NCBI GenBank assembly: GCA_964019135.1
Contig: OZ025263.1
Coordinates: forward strand, 28,705,639 to 28,769,638
DNA from: Arenicola marina
Taxonomy: Eukaryota > Annelida > Polychaeta > Arenicolidae
DNA length: 64,000 nt
Reading direction: 5' to 3'
Shown here: in pieces, positions 1 to 13,249 of the stretch
How the letters are laid out: every line of letters starts with the position of its first letter
How positions within the stretch are numbered: the first letter of the stretch is position 1
The notes under the pieces: model-generated
Told to the model about the DNA's origin: nothing
What the model saw: only the letters and a program-made list of their open reading frames with translations
Database searches by the model: none
Position numbers and translations under genes: made by a program

Positions 1-820
1 CCGTTTTCCCATTTTCGCCAATTATGGTTTATTCCGCTTGTCATCTGTCATTCGGCCGTCAGCAACACAGTCAGGCCAGCACAAATATTGGGTATTCAGC
101 GGGCTGTAGGGCGCCAAGTTTACTGACCGCAGTTATTGATACGGGAAAATACAAGCTCAAAGTGTCTTTCAACGATACATTGTCACTAGATAGTTAACAG
201 GTGCTTACTTAAGTTGCATACAGGTCTAGAAGGGACCCACCCTTTTCTCCCCTCGCTCACCGCGCAGTTTGCCTGGTTCCACGTCCTAAATCGTGACTAG
301 AATGACAGCGTTTTGATTCGTCAAGCAGGGAGCGAGTGAGTTGCGCAGTGGAAACTTAAGGTCGCATATAACGCCGTTGTCCCCAAAATCTGATCTCGTG
401 AGGTATCGCACACATAAAACGAGATTCACTTGCATGCCATATATGAAACATAACATACAATTATCAGTTCATATTGTAGCTGATTGGTGGGATGTTGGCT
501 TCCGTCCGTCTGCGAAACACGATGGATTTGCAGCTTTGTTTCGTTTAAGTTATACGATTCGCAACGCGGCATTTACGCATATGACTGAATAAGCCTATAT
601 GTGATCGACAGAGCTTACCGCAGTCATCGCAACGGTGACCTGTCGATAGATGCTGGTTTGGGCTCGTTGGTGGACGCCTAGATTGGCGTTTCAAGTCCAG
701 CTTCACAAACCTTAGTAAAACATGATATACAGTAGCCTCAGTGCTTACCAGATGCGATTAGAAAAAAAGGTGACGTCACAGGATCTTTTTGAAATTCGGC
801 CAATGGTGAAAGATACGGAT
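1..820. other. No gene recognised
   Basis: Unique-looking sequence with short open frames only; nothing recognised. Confidence 0.5.
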
Positions 821-822
821 TT

Positions 823-1345
823 TTGGTATTAGCAGAGGCTCCCAAGGGCGTCCTATTCAAGCCATCACTCCCGTTATACGCGCTGTTTAGCCCGAATTGT
901 CCCGTATACGCGCTGTTTATCCAAAATTGCCCCCTATATGCGCTGTTCAGCTCAAATCGCCCGTTATATTCGCTATTTAGCATAAATTGCGCGTTACATG
1001 CGCTTTTTAACCGACAATTACCCGATACATGCGCAATTTAGCCCAAATTGCCCGTCATACGCGCTGTTTACCCCAAATTGCCCCTTAGATGCCCAGTGTA
1101 CGTCAAATTTCCTGTTATACTCCCTATTTAGCCCAAATTGCCAGTTATGCGCGATATGTAGCTCAAATTGCCCGTTGAAAGTTCTAGTTAGGTCGCAAAA
1201 TCTTAATTTTGCCAACAGAAAGCTCTATTTTGCAAACCAAAAGCTCGATTTTGCCAACAGAAAGCTCTATTTTGCCTACATAAAGCTCTATTTTGTCAAC
1301 AGAGAGCTCTATTTTGTCAACATAGAACTCTATTTGGCATAAGTT
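823..1345. repeat. Degenerate tandem repeats (30 bp, then 21 bp)
   Basis: From about 840 to 1190 a 30-bp unit like TTTAGCCCAAATTGCCCGTTATACGCGCTG repeats with many changes. From 1195 to 1345 it turns into a 21-bp unit AAAGCTCTATTTTGCCAACAG. Weaker echoes continue to about 1620 (ctcagatccatatttgacc). Overlapping open frames on both strands are by-products of the repeat. Confidence 0.85.
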
Positions 1346-2853
1346 GCGATCCCAAACCGCCAGCTATGCTGAATTGCCATATGAAGGCTATATTTACTTC
1401 AACGAAAGCTCTATTTACCCCAAATTGTACCTTAAAAGCTATATTTTGGCCAAATTGTATGTGTAATGGCCTACTTAGCCAAATTTAATCACTAAAACTC
1501 TATTTTGCCCGCTGAAAACTCTATTTGAACCAAATTTTCAACCTGAGGCACTACTTTACCGCTCAGATCCCAATTTGACCCCTCAGATCCAGATTTGACC
1601 CCTCAGATCCATATTGGCCTCTCAAAACAAAAACAAAAACGAGCTTATGTAATACCATCCACTCAAACCGCTGACCTATTTCCGAGGCCCCGTCTTGACC
1701 TCAAAACGACGCTATCATATTCAATGTAAAGTTCAAGCCAGGGGACAGAGCATATGTACTCATTGTACTGGAATCTAGAAATGGCCCTCATTCCCTTAAT
1801 TGCGTCATCATCAGTGTCCCACTGAGTTCTTGTGTTGAGTTATCTATCGGTTTAACTAGATTCCCCTGTAGCTGTTTCTATTTTCTCAAGTGAGTCATCA
1901 TGGTTATAGCATTATATTTTAATATAAGCCAGACTTGCCATTCAATTGCTAGAAGTGGAAAAGTGAAATGCCTTTTCGTTACGTCTGATACTATTCATTA
2001 AGTGTGAATTTATCGTTCTGCTGATGACATGTGTGGACATGCATGTATCCACATTTTATTTGTTTCTCACGTTGTAACATGCAGTCATCTTGTACATATG
2101 TCCATTATTTATTCTCATTAAACATCTGAAGAACCGGGCGTTTGGTCTTCAACTTGACTTGACATGCGGACGAAAAACGGTGTCACCTGTCGCTTTTAAT
2201 TTTGATCGGCGAATAAATTAGAGTAAAACTTTCTGAGAAACATCGAACCTTTTTTGGCCGTGCTGTTGTTAGCAGGAAATAGCAGTCTCGTGCAGTTGGA
2301 CGCAGTGTGTGCCCGGCGGGGTTGTCTCACGGTAATTGATTGCTGGGGACGTGCCGCTGGAATTTTAATTTGCGCACTTTGGTCCCAAGTCATTTCCCAC
2401 AACCGCTCCCTGCCGCTCCTCCCGCCACCCCCGCCGCCCCACCCCTGTTCCCCACCATGGCATAACGCTCTCTACTATGTGCGCCGCATACGGTTGATTC
2501 CCTTTTTGTCTGATTGACATCGAGCTCCAAACACCAGCTCGTGTGAGCCCGCTATAGCCGTGCTTGACTCATTGGTTGAAACGCGTCATGCACACAACTG
2601 TAATCAATGCGCGCGAATGAAGCCGTTTATCATTGAAATTTAAACGGCACTCGATCGGCCACTCATGGTGTGAGACCTAAATAAGACCTAAATAAGACCT
2701 AAATTAGGATATATTAAGAACATCTTGGGCATTCTCGGAAATTGACGAGCTTGTGCGTATCAGTATGCTTCCCAGGCGCCGACCTACGGGTGAGTGCATG
2801 CGTAATAGAAAACGAAATGGGACAGCTGGTCACATCATATGGACATACAAATG
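1346..2853. other. Non-coding, small dispersed repeat
   Basis: Nothing coding. The stretch gtaattgattgctggggacgtgccgctgg at 2331-2360 recurs near 17975-18003, so part of this is a dispersed repeat. C-rich run at 2405-2450; three taagacctaaa units at 2680-2705. Confidence 0.5.
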
Positions 2854-3161
2854 CAGGGGCGGATCCAGGAATTTGAAAGGGGGGGGGGGGGGGGTATCCA
2901 AACTTGCGACCGAGTTGGGGGAGGAAAACATTGCGACGGGGGGGTCCACCAATTTTTTGACGACTGGGGGGTGGGGGGGGGGGAGTCAACTAAAAACTTG
3001 CGACCGGCGAAGGGGTTTACGCCGCCTCAAATAGCATTCTCTCTCAAAAAGATCCACGCCTCAGGTGGACTAAATTTTGTATTGGAAAACAGCATTCTTC
3101 CTCAAAAGGGGGGGGGGGGCGGATCCCCTGGACCCCCCGCCCTCGACTAGATCCGCCCTTG
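2854..3161. mobile_element. MITE with CAGGGGCGGATCCAGG ends and poly-G
   Basis: Left CAGGGGCGGATCCAGGAATT, right CTAGATCCGCCCTTG; inverted copies. The inside holds long G runs and cttgcgaccgg motifs. Flanked by caaat on both sides (possible target duplication). Same family: 6628-6791, 18211-18300, 22788-22972. Confidence 0.8.
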
Positions 3162-4461
3162 CAAATCCTGTTCAACGCAACAAAATAAATGAAAGAAACA
3201 ATGCGAAACTGCAAGAGTTCACAGCCTGAAATAAAATGTGTTTTAAATAACAGTCAATTTGCTGAAACTTTTAACCAAACATAAATAAAGGAAATAAATT
3301 TGTGGCGCTGACAGTTGCTGAACGGAATGCTCTTAAATTGTCAGTTAAAAGGAATAAACTCACAACATAGGCCCTTTACTATTTTCATCATGGTATTTCT
3401 TTGGGTAGCAGATAGGAGGCATCCGAAAAAGAAATGATGTGGAGTTTCTGACTTTGCGTGGCATTTTCACAGGTGGAGATCGTTGTGAGATGGTGTTTGG
3501 GCGTCAAGCCGCCCCAGTCCCGTCCTTATCTCAGCTTGATTGGTCGCTCCTTCATCATGTTCAATGTCGAACAGTTACCCACTTGGGATTTACTTTATCC
3601 AGTTTTCTACCGGACGTCATGATTTGGTTTTTCCAGTTTCTTGCAGCGGACAAGATTATAAAATTCTACAAAGTTAAATTTGTTGGATATTTCTTGACAA
3701 ATATTTCCATCATGACAGTATTTCATGCTTATCAACTGCATCATTGATGAAGACAACACCCTTTTTTTAATCATTTCATGTTTTCTACGATTCAGATTTG
3801 GGTTTTTCATAAAATAGGTACCGTAGTTGCTCCAATAAGCGCTTTTGAACAACTTTTGCCGCCGCTTCCTCTGCGCTTTTCCGAACTACTTACTGTTTGC
3901 CAATTCTACAAGCTCCAATCTCAGAAACGCTAAGCTGGTAAACGTATACAAGCAAAGGTGGGGCCGCGGAACCAGGCTACAGAAAGTCAGCGTGAGCGGA
4001 CCGGTGGCTATGCCGCCTGTGTGACGTATGAGTTATTCGAATGCGTTTGATCAGTTTGGGGCTGAAAAAGCCAGGTTATGATAGATGTTGAACTCTGGGT
4101 CCAAGATTCGCATACCCTTAATATATGTATCGTTTTTGATAAAGGTAGCCAATGGTTCAAAAGACAAAATAATTAAGTAGGGTGAATGTGGATTCCCTCT
4201 CTACAGCCGCACCCTAATGCGGAAAACACTTGTAGAAAACGTCACCATTTATAACAAACTTGCAGGTATCTCTATATTATTATTATTATATTAAAACCTT
4301 ATGAATCTAATTCCAGCTCAAAGTATCAAACGCCTTTTCAAAGTGTATCAGTAACTAAGTTACTTCTCATTTTGGGTAGTGCATGATATCAAAAACTAAC
4401 CTCGTGTTTTCACCAATGTACCGATCTTATAAAAAGTCTTTCTGGTTTGACCTGATGACGT
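3162..4461. other. No gene recognised
   Basis: AT-rich sequence. A 102-codon plus-strand frame at 3439-3747 has no recognisable motif and no splice support. Confidence 0.5.
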
Positions 4462-4702
4462 CCGGTGTAACATAATAACCTGTCCGGCCGTGATAACCTG
4501 TCCGGCCACGCTTCTTTCATGCCACTAAGCCCAACCAGAACCCTAATACTAACCCTAACCCTAACCCTGGCCCTAACCTAATCCTATCCCAACCATAAAC
4601 CTAACATACATGGGCTATTTACATAACAACCCCATTCGCTGCGCATGCGCACACGCCAGCTAGACACTTTATCACGGCGGACAGGTTATCATGCTACACC
4701 GG
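4462..4702. mobile_element. MITE-like element with 33-bp TIRs carrying CCCTAA repeats
   Basis: Left end CCGGTGTAACATAATAACCT and right end (reverse complement) CCGGTGTAGCATGATAACCT continue as TGTCCG(G)CCGTGATA. 241 bp long. The inside contains aaccctaatactaaccctaaccctaaccctggccctaacc, resembling the animal telomere repeat TTAGGG. No coding capacity. Confidence 0.8.
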
Positions 4703-4847
4703 CAATCCTTTCTTCATTCTATACGCTAGCACCCTAGGCAGTATCTTATAATCTGTGTTCAACAGAGCAATCAGGCGCCAGTTTTTCATTCATTCTTCAG
4801 GCTTGTCCCCCTTCGTCAGATAGTTTCTGTGTTAAAAACCAAAATAG

Positions 4848-5718
4848 CCATGAGTAATTGTATCGGAATAGCTATAAGTAAATGTATCGCTATAGTTATA
4901 TGTCAATTTATCGGGTACGTATAAGTAATAGGATCGGCATAGTTATAAGTAAATTCATCGGCATATGTATTAATGTATCAGCATAGCTATAATTAAATGT
5001 ATCGGCATAGCTATTAGTAAATGCATCGGCATCGTTATCAGTAAATGTATCGGCATCGTTATAAGTAATTGTATCGGCATCGTTATAAGTAAATTTATCG
5101 CCATCGTTATAAGTAAATGTGTCGGTATAGTTATAAGTAAATGTTTCGGCATACGTATAAATAACTGTATCGACATCGTTATAAGTAAATTTATCTGCAT
5201 CGTTATAAGTAAATTTATCGGCATAGCTATTAATGTATCAGCATAGCTATAATTAAATGTATTGGCATCGTTATAAGTAAATGTATCTTCATAGCTATAA
5301 TTAAATGTATCGGTATAGTTATTAGTAAATGTATCGGCATAGCTATAATTAAATGTATCGGCATAGTTATGAGTAAATGTATCGGCATCGTTATAAGTAA
5401 ATGTATCGGCATCGTTACAAGTAAATGTATCGACATAGCTATAATTAAATGTATCGGCATCGTTATAAGTAAATGTATCGGCATAGCTATAATTAAATGT
5501 ATCGGCATAGCTATAATTAAATGTATCGGCATAGTTATAAGTAAATGTATCGACATAGCTATAATTAAATGTATCGGCATAATTATTAGTAAATGTATCG
5601 ACATAGCTATAATTAAATGTATCGGCATAGTTATAAGTAAATGTATCGGCATAGTTATAAGTAAATGTATCGGCATCGTTATAAGTAAATGTATCGGCAT
5701 CGCTATAAGTAAATGTCC
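4848..5718. repeat. 24-bp minisatellite
   Basis: About 36 units of ATGTATCGGCATAGTTATAAGTAA with alternating variants (gctataattaa, cgttataagtaa). The 24-bp period is a multiple of three, so long frames stay open on both strands (up to 271 codons, reading TFTYNDAD-like octads); no start context, introns or family support coding. Confidence 0.92.
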
Positions 5719-5920
5719 CTACAAGTAAATTATCGCTCTCGAAACCGTTTTGACGTGGCTTTTTACCTGTTTTCCCCCAAGACATATTACGGGAAAAGAT
5801 TAAACCAAGATTGAAGCCTCCATCCCTTCAATTTTCCACGTGCCGAGGTGGAAATTAATATTGTTTAGGGTTGCAACTGCTGTGTCATTTACTATTGATT
5901 TACTAAATATCATCAACATT

Positions 5921-6267
5921 AACTTTGTGAAGTAGATCTTTATGCCAGACTATATCGAACGCTTTGCTTATGTCTAAGAAAACGACTCGTACGTCTTGGC
6001 CAGCTTCAAATGCTGAATAGAACTTGTTAGCTAAATATCATAAATGATTCACAGTGGGATCCATTGGCTTGATAACAGAATTCCTCTAGGTTATCAAGTT
6101 ATTAACGTGACAATATTTAAACAGTTCCTCATATCCAACACGTTTAAACACGTTACCGATATAGGGCCAGAGGGCAATCGGTCGGTAGTTTTCTTTGCAA
6201 GTTTTTTAACCATTTTTGGATGCTGGTACGATGTTTCCGCGTTTCTCCAAGCGGTTGGACACGCTAA
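5921..6267 (-). pseudogene. Broken LINE reverse-transcriptase fragment
   Basis: Minus-strand conceptual translation gives ENYRPIAL, then VFKRVGYEELFKYCHVNNL and FEAGQDVRVVFLDISKAFDI followed by VWHKDLLHK. These are typical of non-LTR (Jockey/CR1-type) reverse transcriptases: NYRPI, and the palm motif LDISKAFD.VWH with the first catalytic Asp. Frameshifts and in-frame stops separate the blocks, so it is a dead fragment of a retroposon. Confidence 0.8.
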
Positions 6268-6627
6268 CTGTGATGTGATAATAAACCATTCCATGAGAAA
6301 TGCAATAATTTCAGCAGGTTTTTGCCAGTTAACTATATAAAAACTCTCAAAACTGTATATCTGTATAAAACTCTCTAGACCCTTTCAACGGTTGCTCGTA
6401 CAGACGTCAGAGTACCGAGGGTCTTTAATTGCATAAAGTTATTAATTAACAGGCGGTAAGTCTGGAGTTCCGGTGTCAGTAGGGGAGACCGGGGTAGTTA
6501 GCCCTTTGCAAAAATTAGTTCACCTCGATTTATTAGACCTCATACGTCCCACAAAGTTTATTGCATCATATGTTTATGCGAGTTGAAAACTTTTGGTGGA
6601 CAATGGTCAAAGGTTAAGGGTCATCCA

Positions 6628-6791
6628 GAGATGGATCTAAGAATTTGCCAAGGGGGAATTTGCTCTCTGAAAAATTGCGACCGGTGGAGTGGGGGGTGCT
6701 CGAAGAACCCGACAGTCTATGTTCCGTTTCCCAAGGGGGGGGCGGGTTGCAACCCCCTTAACCCCCCCCCCCTCCTCTAGATCCGCACCTG
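6628..6791. mobile_element. Poly-G MITE, degraded copy
   Basis: gatggatctaagaatttgccaaggggg at left and ctctagatccgcacctg at right; shares aaaattgcgaccggtgg with the 2854 copy. Confidence 0.75.
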
Positions 6792-9700
6792 TCATCCATT
6801 AATGGGAAAAGCGTGCTGTATAGTTTGCTTAACATTAGTCGTAGAAAGATGTGACTGGTGTCCAATTGTTCAATTCATTCGGGGACACAACTTTGTAATG
6901 GGTCATTTCCGTTTCCGTCATACTTGTTTTAAATTCACTGTTAATATTAATAATTAATTCACAAATTATATGGAGAATAAATACATCGAATACACGTCAA
7001 ATAACGTCTCATTTTATCACCTACTTGTTTCTTAATTAAAATCGATAATTTCTATTATACTTTTCCCGCTGGATGGCGAAACATTTTTCGGCGAAACATT
7101 TTTCTATGGAGGTTTTCATGTTTAAGGTCGAAAGTTGAACGACCCCTCTGCTGCCTCAGCCCCGATCCCCTGCAATGTCAGAGTCTATGGGGATTGTGAC
7201 CATTTTGAAAATCCGTCAAAAATCAGAAAATACGTCAGAGCGATGATCTTTGTATCAAATGGAGGGAAGGGGTATCTCCAGATGAACAATAAAAAAAGCT
7301 ACACATTTACATTCTGCCTGCAGTGTTCTTTTTACTTATCTTCGGTCTTTATGTTTCCTTAATGATGAAATAATGAAATGTTTGAGTAATTTTGTCAAGT
7401 CATAACTGAAGAACTAGTGATTCTACCTCGTATCTATTCAACCCCTGAGTTTCAGGAGCTTCAATAATCGGTACCGTAGTCCGGGATTATGAGGCATTTT
7501 CTGTAACATCATGGGATATTTTGGTTTCATTTTCGTCATAGCGATCTACGATCGGACGTCTTGTTTGTTCATTGGTTGTCAAGGTCAATAATATTTTAAT
7601 CGTACGTCTATACAAATAGTACCATTGCACTTGTATCACGCGATGTCCTGTACATTTTTGAGAAACAATTATTATATTAGTAATTTTGTCATTGTTATGA
7701 TATGTTTGATCCAACAAAACTCAAGATTTATACAATGTATTCACTATGATATTAATATTGTCTTCAGCGCAAAACGAGCAAGCAGCTTATATATATATAT
7801 TTATTGATTAAATATATGTGTACCTTAGGTCTTCGACCTGCATAAAATTCTTATATACGCATTAAATTCCGTGGTTAGTAGTGAATGCAAGGACAGCTTT
7901 AGCCGATTTTGTGTGTGAAGCGAGTGACGGCAAACAACCGGAAGTTAGGCAGCACGTGCAGGCCGTTAATGTTATAGCATTGACATAGAGCATAAGTACC
8001 CCTGTCTCGTGGCGTCTCGATCAGATCCCGTAGTGTCTGTACAACCTTATTACACTCGCTTGCATTTATACCAGCTGTTTTGGCTTATATATCTCCATCT
8101 CATTCTTAAAATGGTATCCTCTGATAGTCAAGATAATTAATGGGTTTTCTTTTTTGAAAACACTATCAACCTATGATAAATAATGATGACAAAGTTGGTA
8201 CTCACCTTTGTGGGCTCCATATACGACTATGCAGCGCAGAGCGAGCTAGAGTTATCCAAGACACGCGCAGGTCAGCATTTCTCCTGGAACGGTATATTAT
8301 CAGCCCGTCTCAGTAACTCAAATAGGAGCCGACATGTAGCCTACTGCTAGGTACCGCGATATGAAAGACTGATACGCAGGTTCTTAAAGTTATTCATAGG
8401 CCATTATTTTTTCCTGAAAAACTTGCATGAAGGTTTTGAATAGAATTGATGCATTAGGTTGTTAGTGTATAAGTACGCATATATGTATGGTATGCATGTC
8501 CATAAGGCACCCATAATTACAAATAGTATATACTGTGTGAAAATGTGACTGCAGCCGTCTTTGCCATATTTTTGTCGTACAGATTGAATTGATTTTTGCA
8601 CGGTCAGTCGTGCAATGCGCTCGGAAGGATTGTTTCACCAATTAAGGAGGTTACGAGGTCGCATAACCACCGAATTTTCTTAAACATTTAACGCGAAGGT
8701 CACGCCAAGAGTTTCACGTTACTTTAACATTACCCATGTTAGTTTTGTTCGTAAAGTTATGCGCGTCTCGACCTAGCCCTGTGTATGGCATCCAGGCTTG
8801 TCCGCTCTCGTTTCAATATAAAACGGAATACCTGCGGAATCTTACGGAATACTTTTGAATTGGTTGGTAATAAAAAAATTACAGAATATAACGCAACTTG
8901 TTCTTAAAATGATCGTGGCAACTTACCGTAAGTTAGAAACTACGTGCACAACGTGATAGATTTGGGTTTTAATAGATTTAACCATTATCAATCGATATTG
9001 ATTACATCATATGGAAATATGATATGCTCACCATGTTATTGGGGCGTTATGACGACTTGGTCACCGGTCGCTCGTTCGGGGTTTTATCGCCGAAATCCAT
9101 TTTCAGAGCCCCCCCCCCCCCCTCCCCCTCATGTAGGGTCTTAGTTAAGATGGGAAAATAGTTTTCCTGAACAGCGACCAAATGCAATGAGTTCAGACGT
9201 TACTTGTCGTCCCATTTCCAACTGTCTTACGACAGTAACGTCTTGTTTTCAGGCCAAGTGGCGCCGTACGAACGCATGAAGCGGGGAGGGTCTAAATATA
9301 ATTTATTTTACATAAGGGGGACACTTCCGCATGTCACACCGGCACTGATTTGTAGAAATGCGCAACACACTTGTTCTATCAATTTGCGCAGAGCCGTTGC
9401 GCTATGCGGAATGCATTTTATATAAGGGGGACAGCTGCGCATTCGCCTTATTCACGGAATCGCCATATTGACGCCAAAACGAGGCTGTGCTTGCAAACAC
9501 AAACTGCGTGACTCGCCCAACGCGTGAAATCTAATGGGAGACCCGGCTGCGGGTTCGCTGCGACATAGATCCCGGGTGATTTCAGTAATAAAATGACCGA
9601 TTTCAGGCAAATGAAAAGGGTTTGTGTGTTCTGGAGCAAGTACATGTGAAAAAGTAGGGTCTTTTGGGGCGAGTATATTTGAAAAAAGTGGGGTATTTCC

Positions 9701-10159
9701 CGCGGCATGCAGCAAGGGTAAATTGACATGAAAGCCCCCCTATATTTTTTAACTCGCTTTTCCACGTCAGCTAGGATCTTTGTGCTGTGACATATTAGTC
9801 TATGGACCTACTATTGTTTTTGCTTTTATTATGAGTATTTTTTATTGAGTATTGACAATTACTATTGAGTGAATCCTATGACTCGGACATTCTTTGCCTA
9901 CTACTCATATGATAGACCCACGTGAAATGGCACGATAGGCCTATAGCCTTACACAGTTACAGGCTGAAAGTGCCGTTAAACCCAAATCAAACCACGTGAA
10001 AAAACTTGTTCACACAAGCGTTGTTGAACCCCGTGTTTTACCCGGGGAGATATTATGCTGGGTATATGGAATTATGCTGACATATTTTATCTCATGAAAG
10101 GACCAATGTGGCAATAATTCTACGCCCCCCCCCCCACCCCCACCCCCACCCCCTCCATG
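6792..10159. other. Non-coding, repeat remnants
   Basis: No gene. C-runs at 9109-9127 and 10126-10152. 9250-9470 contains ataagggggaca twice and cttccgcatgtcacaccggc, which recurs at 10855-10875 (cttccgcatgccacaccggc), so an old dispersed element links these regions. Confidence 0.5.
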
Positions 10160-10362
10160 CACGTATTGATTGACTGTGCCTGTGCCGTTGCATGAGCTAA
10201 TCGGTCTAATCTTAAAACAGTGATGACCACTTTTATGGGGAATGTGGCTGTTGCACGAAATGCAGGGAAAAAAATAATTGCACCCCTCGAGAATTGAACG
10301 CACGACCCCAGTATCAAATGGGAAGCGCTCTACCGACTGAGCTACGCAGTCTTCAACGTTAC
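10160..10362 (-). mobile_element. tRNA-like SINE or pseudo-tRNA
   Basis: On the minus strand GCGTAGCTCAGTCGGTAGAG (A box) and GCGTTCAATTCTCG (B box) are 29 bp apart. The acceptor ends do not pair and the anticodon loop would have eight bases, so it is not a functional tRNA. Confidence 0.6.
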
Positions 10363-11573
10363 GCATTGCGTTTCAGTGCGTTATATTGTACCTCCAGCAA
10401 CCATTCCCTGCAAAGTTTGTAATAAAAACACCATGAACGTTTGATTTAATTTGCCGTTAACTTTCCAATGGACAAATCAACATATGGAGCTTAGCTATCT
10501 TCCACTAAGCAGAGAAGCTCTGTTGAAGTGATAGCATCCCACAGCTGGTCGGGGATACCCCCCAGCTGGAGGGGGTCACCCGTTCCGTGTGGCATAGGCC
10601 TACACGTTCGGCCATTGTCAAATGTGCTCGAAAAAGATTAAAATTTGCAGAAATAGGTCTTATTTGTTAATTTGTTTGAACAATAATGACCTGACAGACC
10701 TAATAGTGACCATTGACGGCAGAAGAGAAAGGCCCTTGTGCCACACACCAGGGCCACACATCATATGCACTAGCCATTCGCGCGCAAACTTGCAGGTATA
10801 GCCTCGTTCTCGCGTGGGAATTCCCAACATGTGAATAAGGCGAATGGAGGGACCCTTCCGCATGCCACACCGGCTTTGCAGAGCCGAATGCATTGAGGAA
10901 GTAGCCAAGAAAGATAACGCAACGAAGAAAATCGGAGGCAGACAGTGCAAGACAGCGATCTCACCAAAACCAGGCGTTGACATCACCGTTCACGGTGACC
11001 ATGGAAACGCACGAGACCGCGATGCTCACCGCACCAAGCTACTGCCGTATTCGATTATGCGATCGGAGTACTCGGGGCATAAGTGCATGTAAATCGAACA
11101 CTTAGTGCTGTGATCCGATTGAGGCGATCGTGTCGTACTTCCCACTTTCCTGGGTGCATGCAAGAGCAAGATGGCGGACAAGTGAAGCGAAGAGAAAGTA
11201 AGAGCGTCCATATTGACGCTTTAACACGATCGCGTGCCAAGCGTTCGGTTTAGTGCAAACACGACAACAACTGACGCATGCGTACTTCAAATGATCGGAT
11301 CATTAGTATTGTCATAATCGAATACGCCCCTAGTACAGTAGTTGTCCTAGCACCACCCTGCGGCGGATTTGGCCCTACAATGTATAAAGTTAACGGTGTA
11401 CTGTTTTTGCCGTTATAGTAGGGAAAATATATAGTTGATGTCGACTGCGCGATATAAATAAACCGCGTAGTTTCATATTGAAATTGCAGACAGCAGACTC
11501 ATAATTTTGAGATACTTTTAGTGTTCATTCTAAAAATCTAAGATGGCGCATGCAAATATATTGCTTTAACACG

Positions 11574-11682
11574 ATAGAGTTGACAGAACAGAAACACTTT
11601 GAAATGGTTCTCGTCTTAGTTGATTTCGACAAGGTTTTCGATACCGTAGACTGGTCATTTGTTAATAAAACGTTGACACATG
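11574..11682 (+). pseudogene. LINE reverse-transcriptase palm fragment
   Basis: Reads MVLVLVDFDKVFDTVDWSFV, the A motif of non-LTR reverse transcriptases (VDF.KAFDTVDW). Similarity is lost on both sides, so this is a small LINE remnant of a different clade from the copy at 5.9-6.3 kb. Confidence 0.6.
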
Positions 11683-12861
11683 TAATCTCTAAAGGGACTG
11701 AATATGCCAATTACTGCAATTTGGGAAAAACAAAACTAATGACAGCTTGGGTGGAGAGAATTGCTCGGAATAATACTGTAGCCTTCATAAAACTATATCC
11801 CGCCCCAGTGTATGCTTTGCTTTTGCAGTGTAACCTGCATGAACTCTTTTGTACGTTATGAAGTAGTCTGGTCTGCTCGGGTATAATATCGATTATGTCA
11901 CGGCATTGAACCCTCAAATGAAGTTGCGATACTCTACCTGTGGTGGTGGCAATATGACACATGGACAGGTGCCTTGTCAGGTAGCGCCTCATACTTGCAC
12001 GCTGTGGCATCAAATAACTGCCTCGGCAGGCAAGACAATCGATGAAATAATGTCTATGTTTGAAATGCGGGCCGCTTTTGAAAGACGTAAAAAGAGTTTG
12101 GAGATGTGTGACATTATATTAATCGAAAGTTCACGGTTAATATTCTTAGGTATATTCTTTAAACCGCCAGACCTAGACCTAGGCGGTTCTACGGTACTTT
12201 GGCGGGCGGCTTCCGGTGGCCTCCCTGGGCCTGCAAATGTATCATGCCAAGTTTGCTGAAATGTATCATGCCAAGTTTTCGTACCAGCTGTACGCAAATT
12301 GTAGGTCAGGGGCAAAGCTATTGTTGGGCTGGATCAAGTTGATAATTCGATTATAGGTAACAACTAAAAGTTAACCGGAGAGGCTACAAATCATTCAATC
12401 GTCATTCGAATTGAAGGAAAGCAGCAGTTGCAGTCCCTCACGATTGCCAAGGGTGACCCATCAGAGGCAGTTGCCCTTAAAGGAAGGCGCCAGCCTGGTC
12501 ACTAAGGTTGCTTTACCGATTCATACAATACCCAAGTGTCTATCCTCCAAATTACAGAATTTTCCGTCCTGTCTGTAGCTCACAATGAAATTGAGAAGCG
12601 ACCGACAGCCACCATTTTACTGTCGAACCAGGCGGCAGCCTTTTTTGGAGGTGTGTCCGTGATTGACCAATCAGCAGGCGATCTTATAATTATATTCCAA
12701 CCAGAAGGGACGCCTACAGTGACAACAAAACAAGAGCGCGAGATCATCGCAAACATAAAGGTCTGCGTTTCTAACTTCAGTCATGTTCTTTTACGGTGAC
12801 AACTGTTGCAAGAGATATATCAATATATTTGGATGCTATTTTTCCATGAAACACTAAGATC

Positions 12862-12945
12862 ATGGTCTACTGCATGGCTTGGAACTGCCGCAATTCATCC
12901 ACAAATCGCGGCCCTGATCTCTCGTTTCGCGGGTCTCCCCTAGAG
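12862..12945 (+). pseudogene. Possible THAP zinc-finger start (fragment)
   Basis: An ATG opens MVYCMAWNCRNSSTNRGP followed by LSFRGSPLE. The pattern of an initial Met, a C-x4-C pair, N-x-x-T-x-R-G and SF..P resembles the first 30 residues of THAP (C2CH) DNA-binding domains found in THAP proteins and P-element transposases. The later histidine and AVPTIF box are not seen in frame, so it would be a first exon or a broken transposase copy. Confidence 0.4.
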
Positions 12946-13249
12946 GCTACGTCCACTGTGAAGAGTTCCTTCCGCGAGATAAATTCCAGTTATAGCGTTA
13001 GGCGGCGCCACATGAAGGGTCACAATATACGCCACTTGCTACGGCAAAATGGCGCGCTGCTCGACATTGATGGGACATTTGGAACATGTTTTAACATGTA
13101 AACTATCGGTACAGATATCGATTAGATTAGGTTTGACACCCGCTTTAACCTCATTTGCTACGACGGCTGGAGATCAGCTTCCAGGCAAAAGATAACACGT
13201 GGTATTGAATATGTATTGCGATTGTTGGCACACTGCCGAAATACATTGC

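Larger units (their letters stand above)
10363..13249. other. Non-coding, transposon remnants
   Basis: Holds the LINE fragment (11.6 kb) and the THAP-like fragment (12.9 kb). At 12161-12194 the palindrome-like ccgccagacctagacctaggcgg resembles cgccagacctaaactgcgg at 35955. Confidence 0.45.

Noticed and set aside
2714..3150. Gly- and Pro-rich frames around the G runs
   Set aside because: They translate poly-G/poly-C of a MITE.
4970..5785. 271-codon minus-strand open frame (TFTYNDAD repeats), also 156 and 119 codon frames
   Set aside because: All come from the 24-bp minisatellite, whose period keeps frames open on both strands; no gene signals.
9448..9765. 105-codon minus-strand frame
   Set aside because: Two overlapping frames of similar length on the same strand and no family resemblance; likely chance.
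10280..10350. Functional tRNA on the minus strand
   Set aside because: A and B boxes are present but acceptor strands do not pair and the anticodon loop has the wrong size; kept only as tRNA-like SINE.
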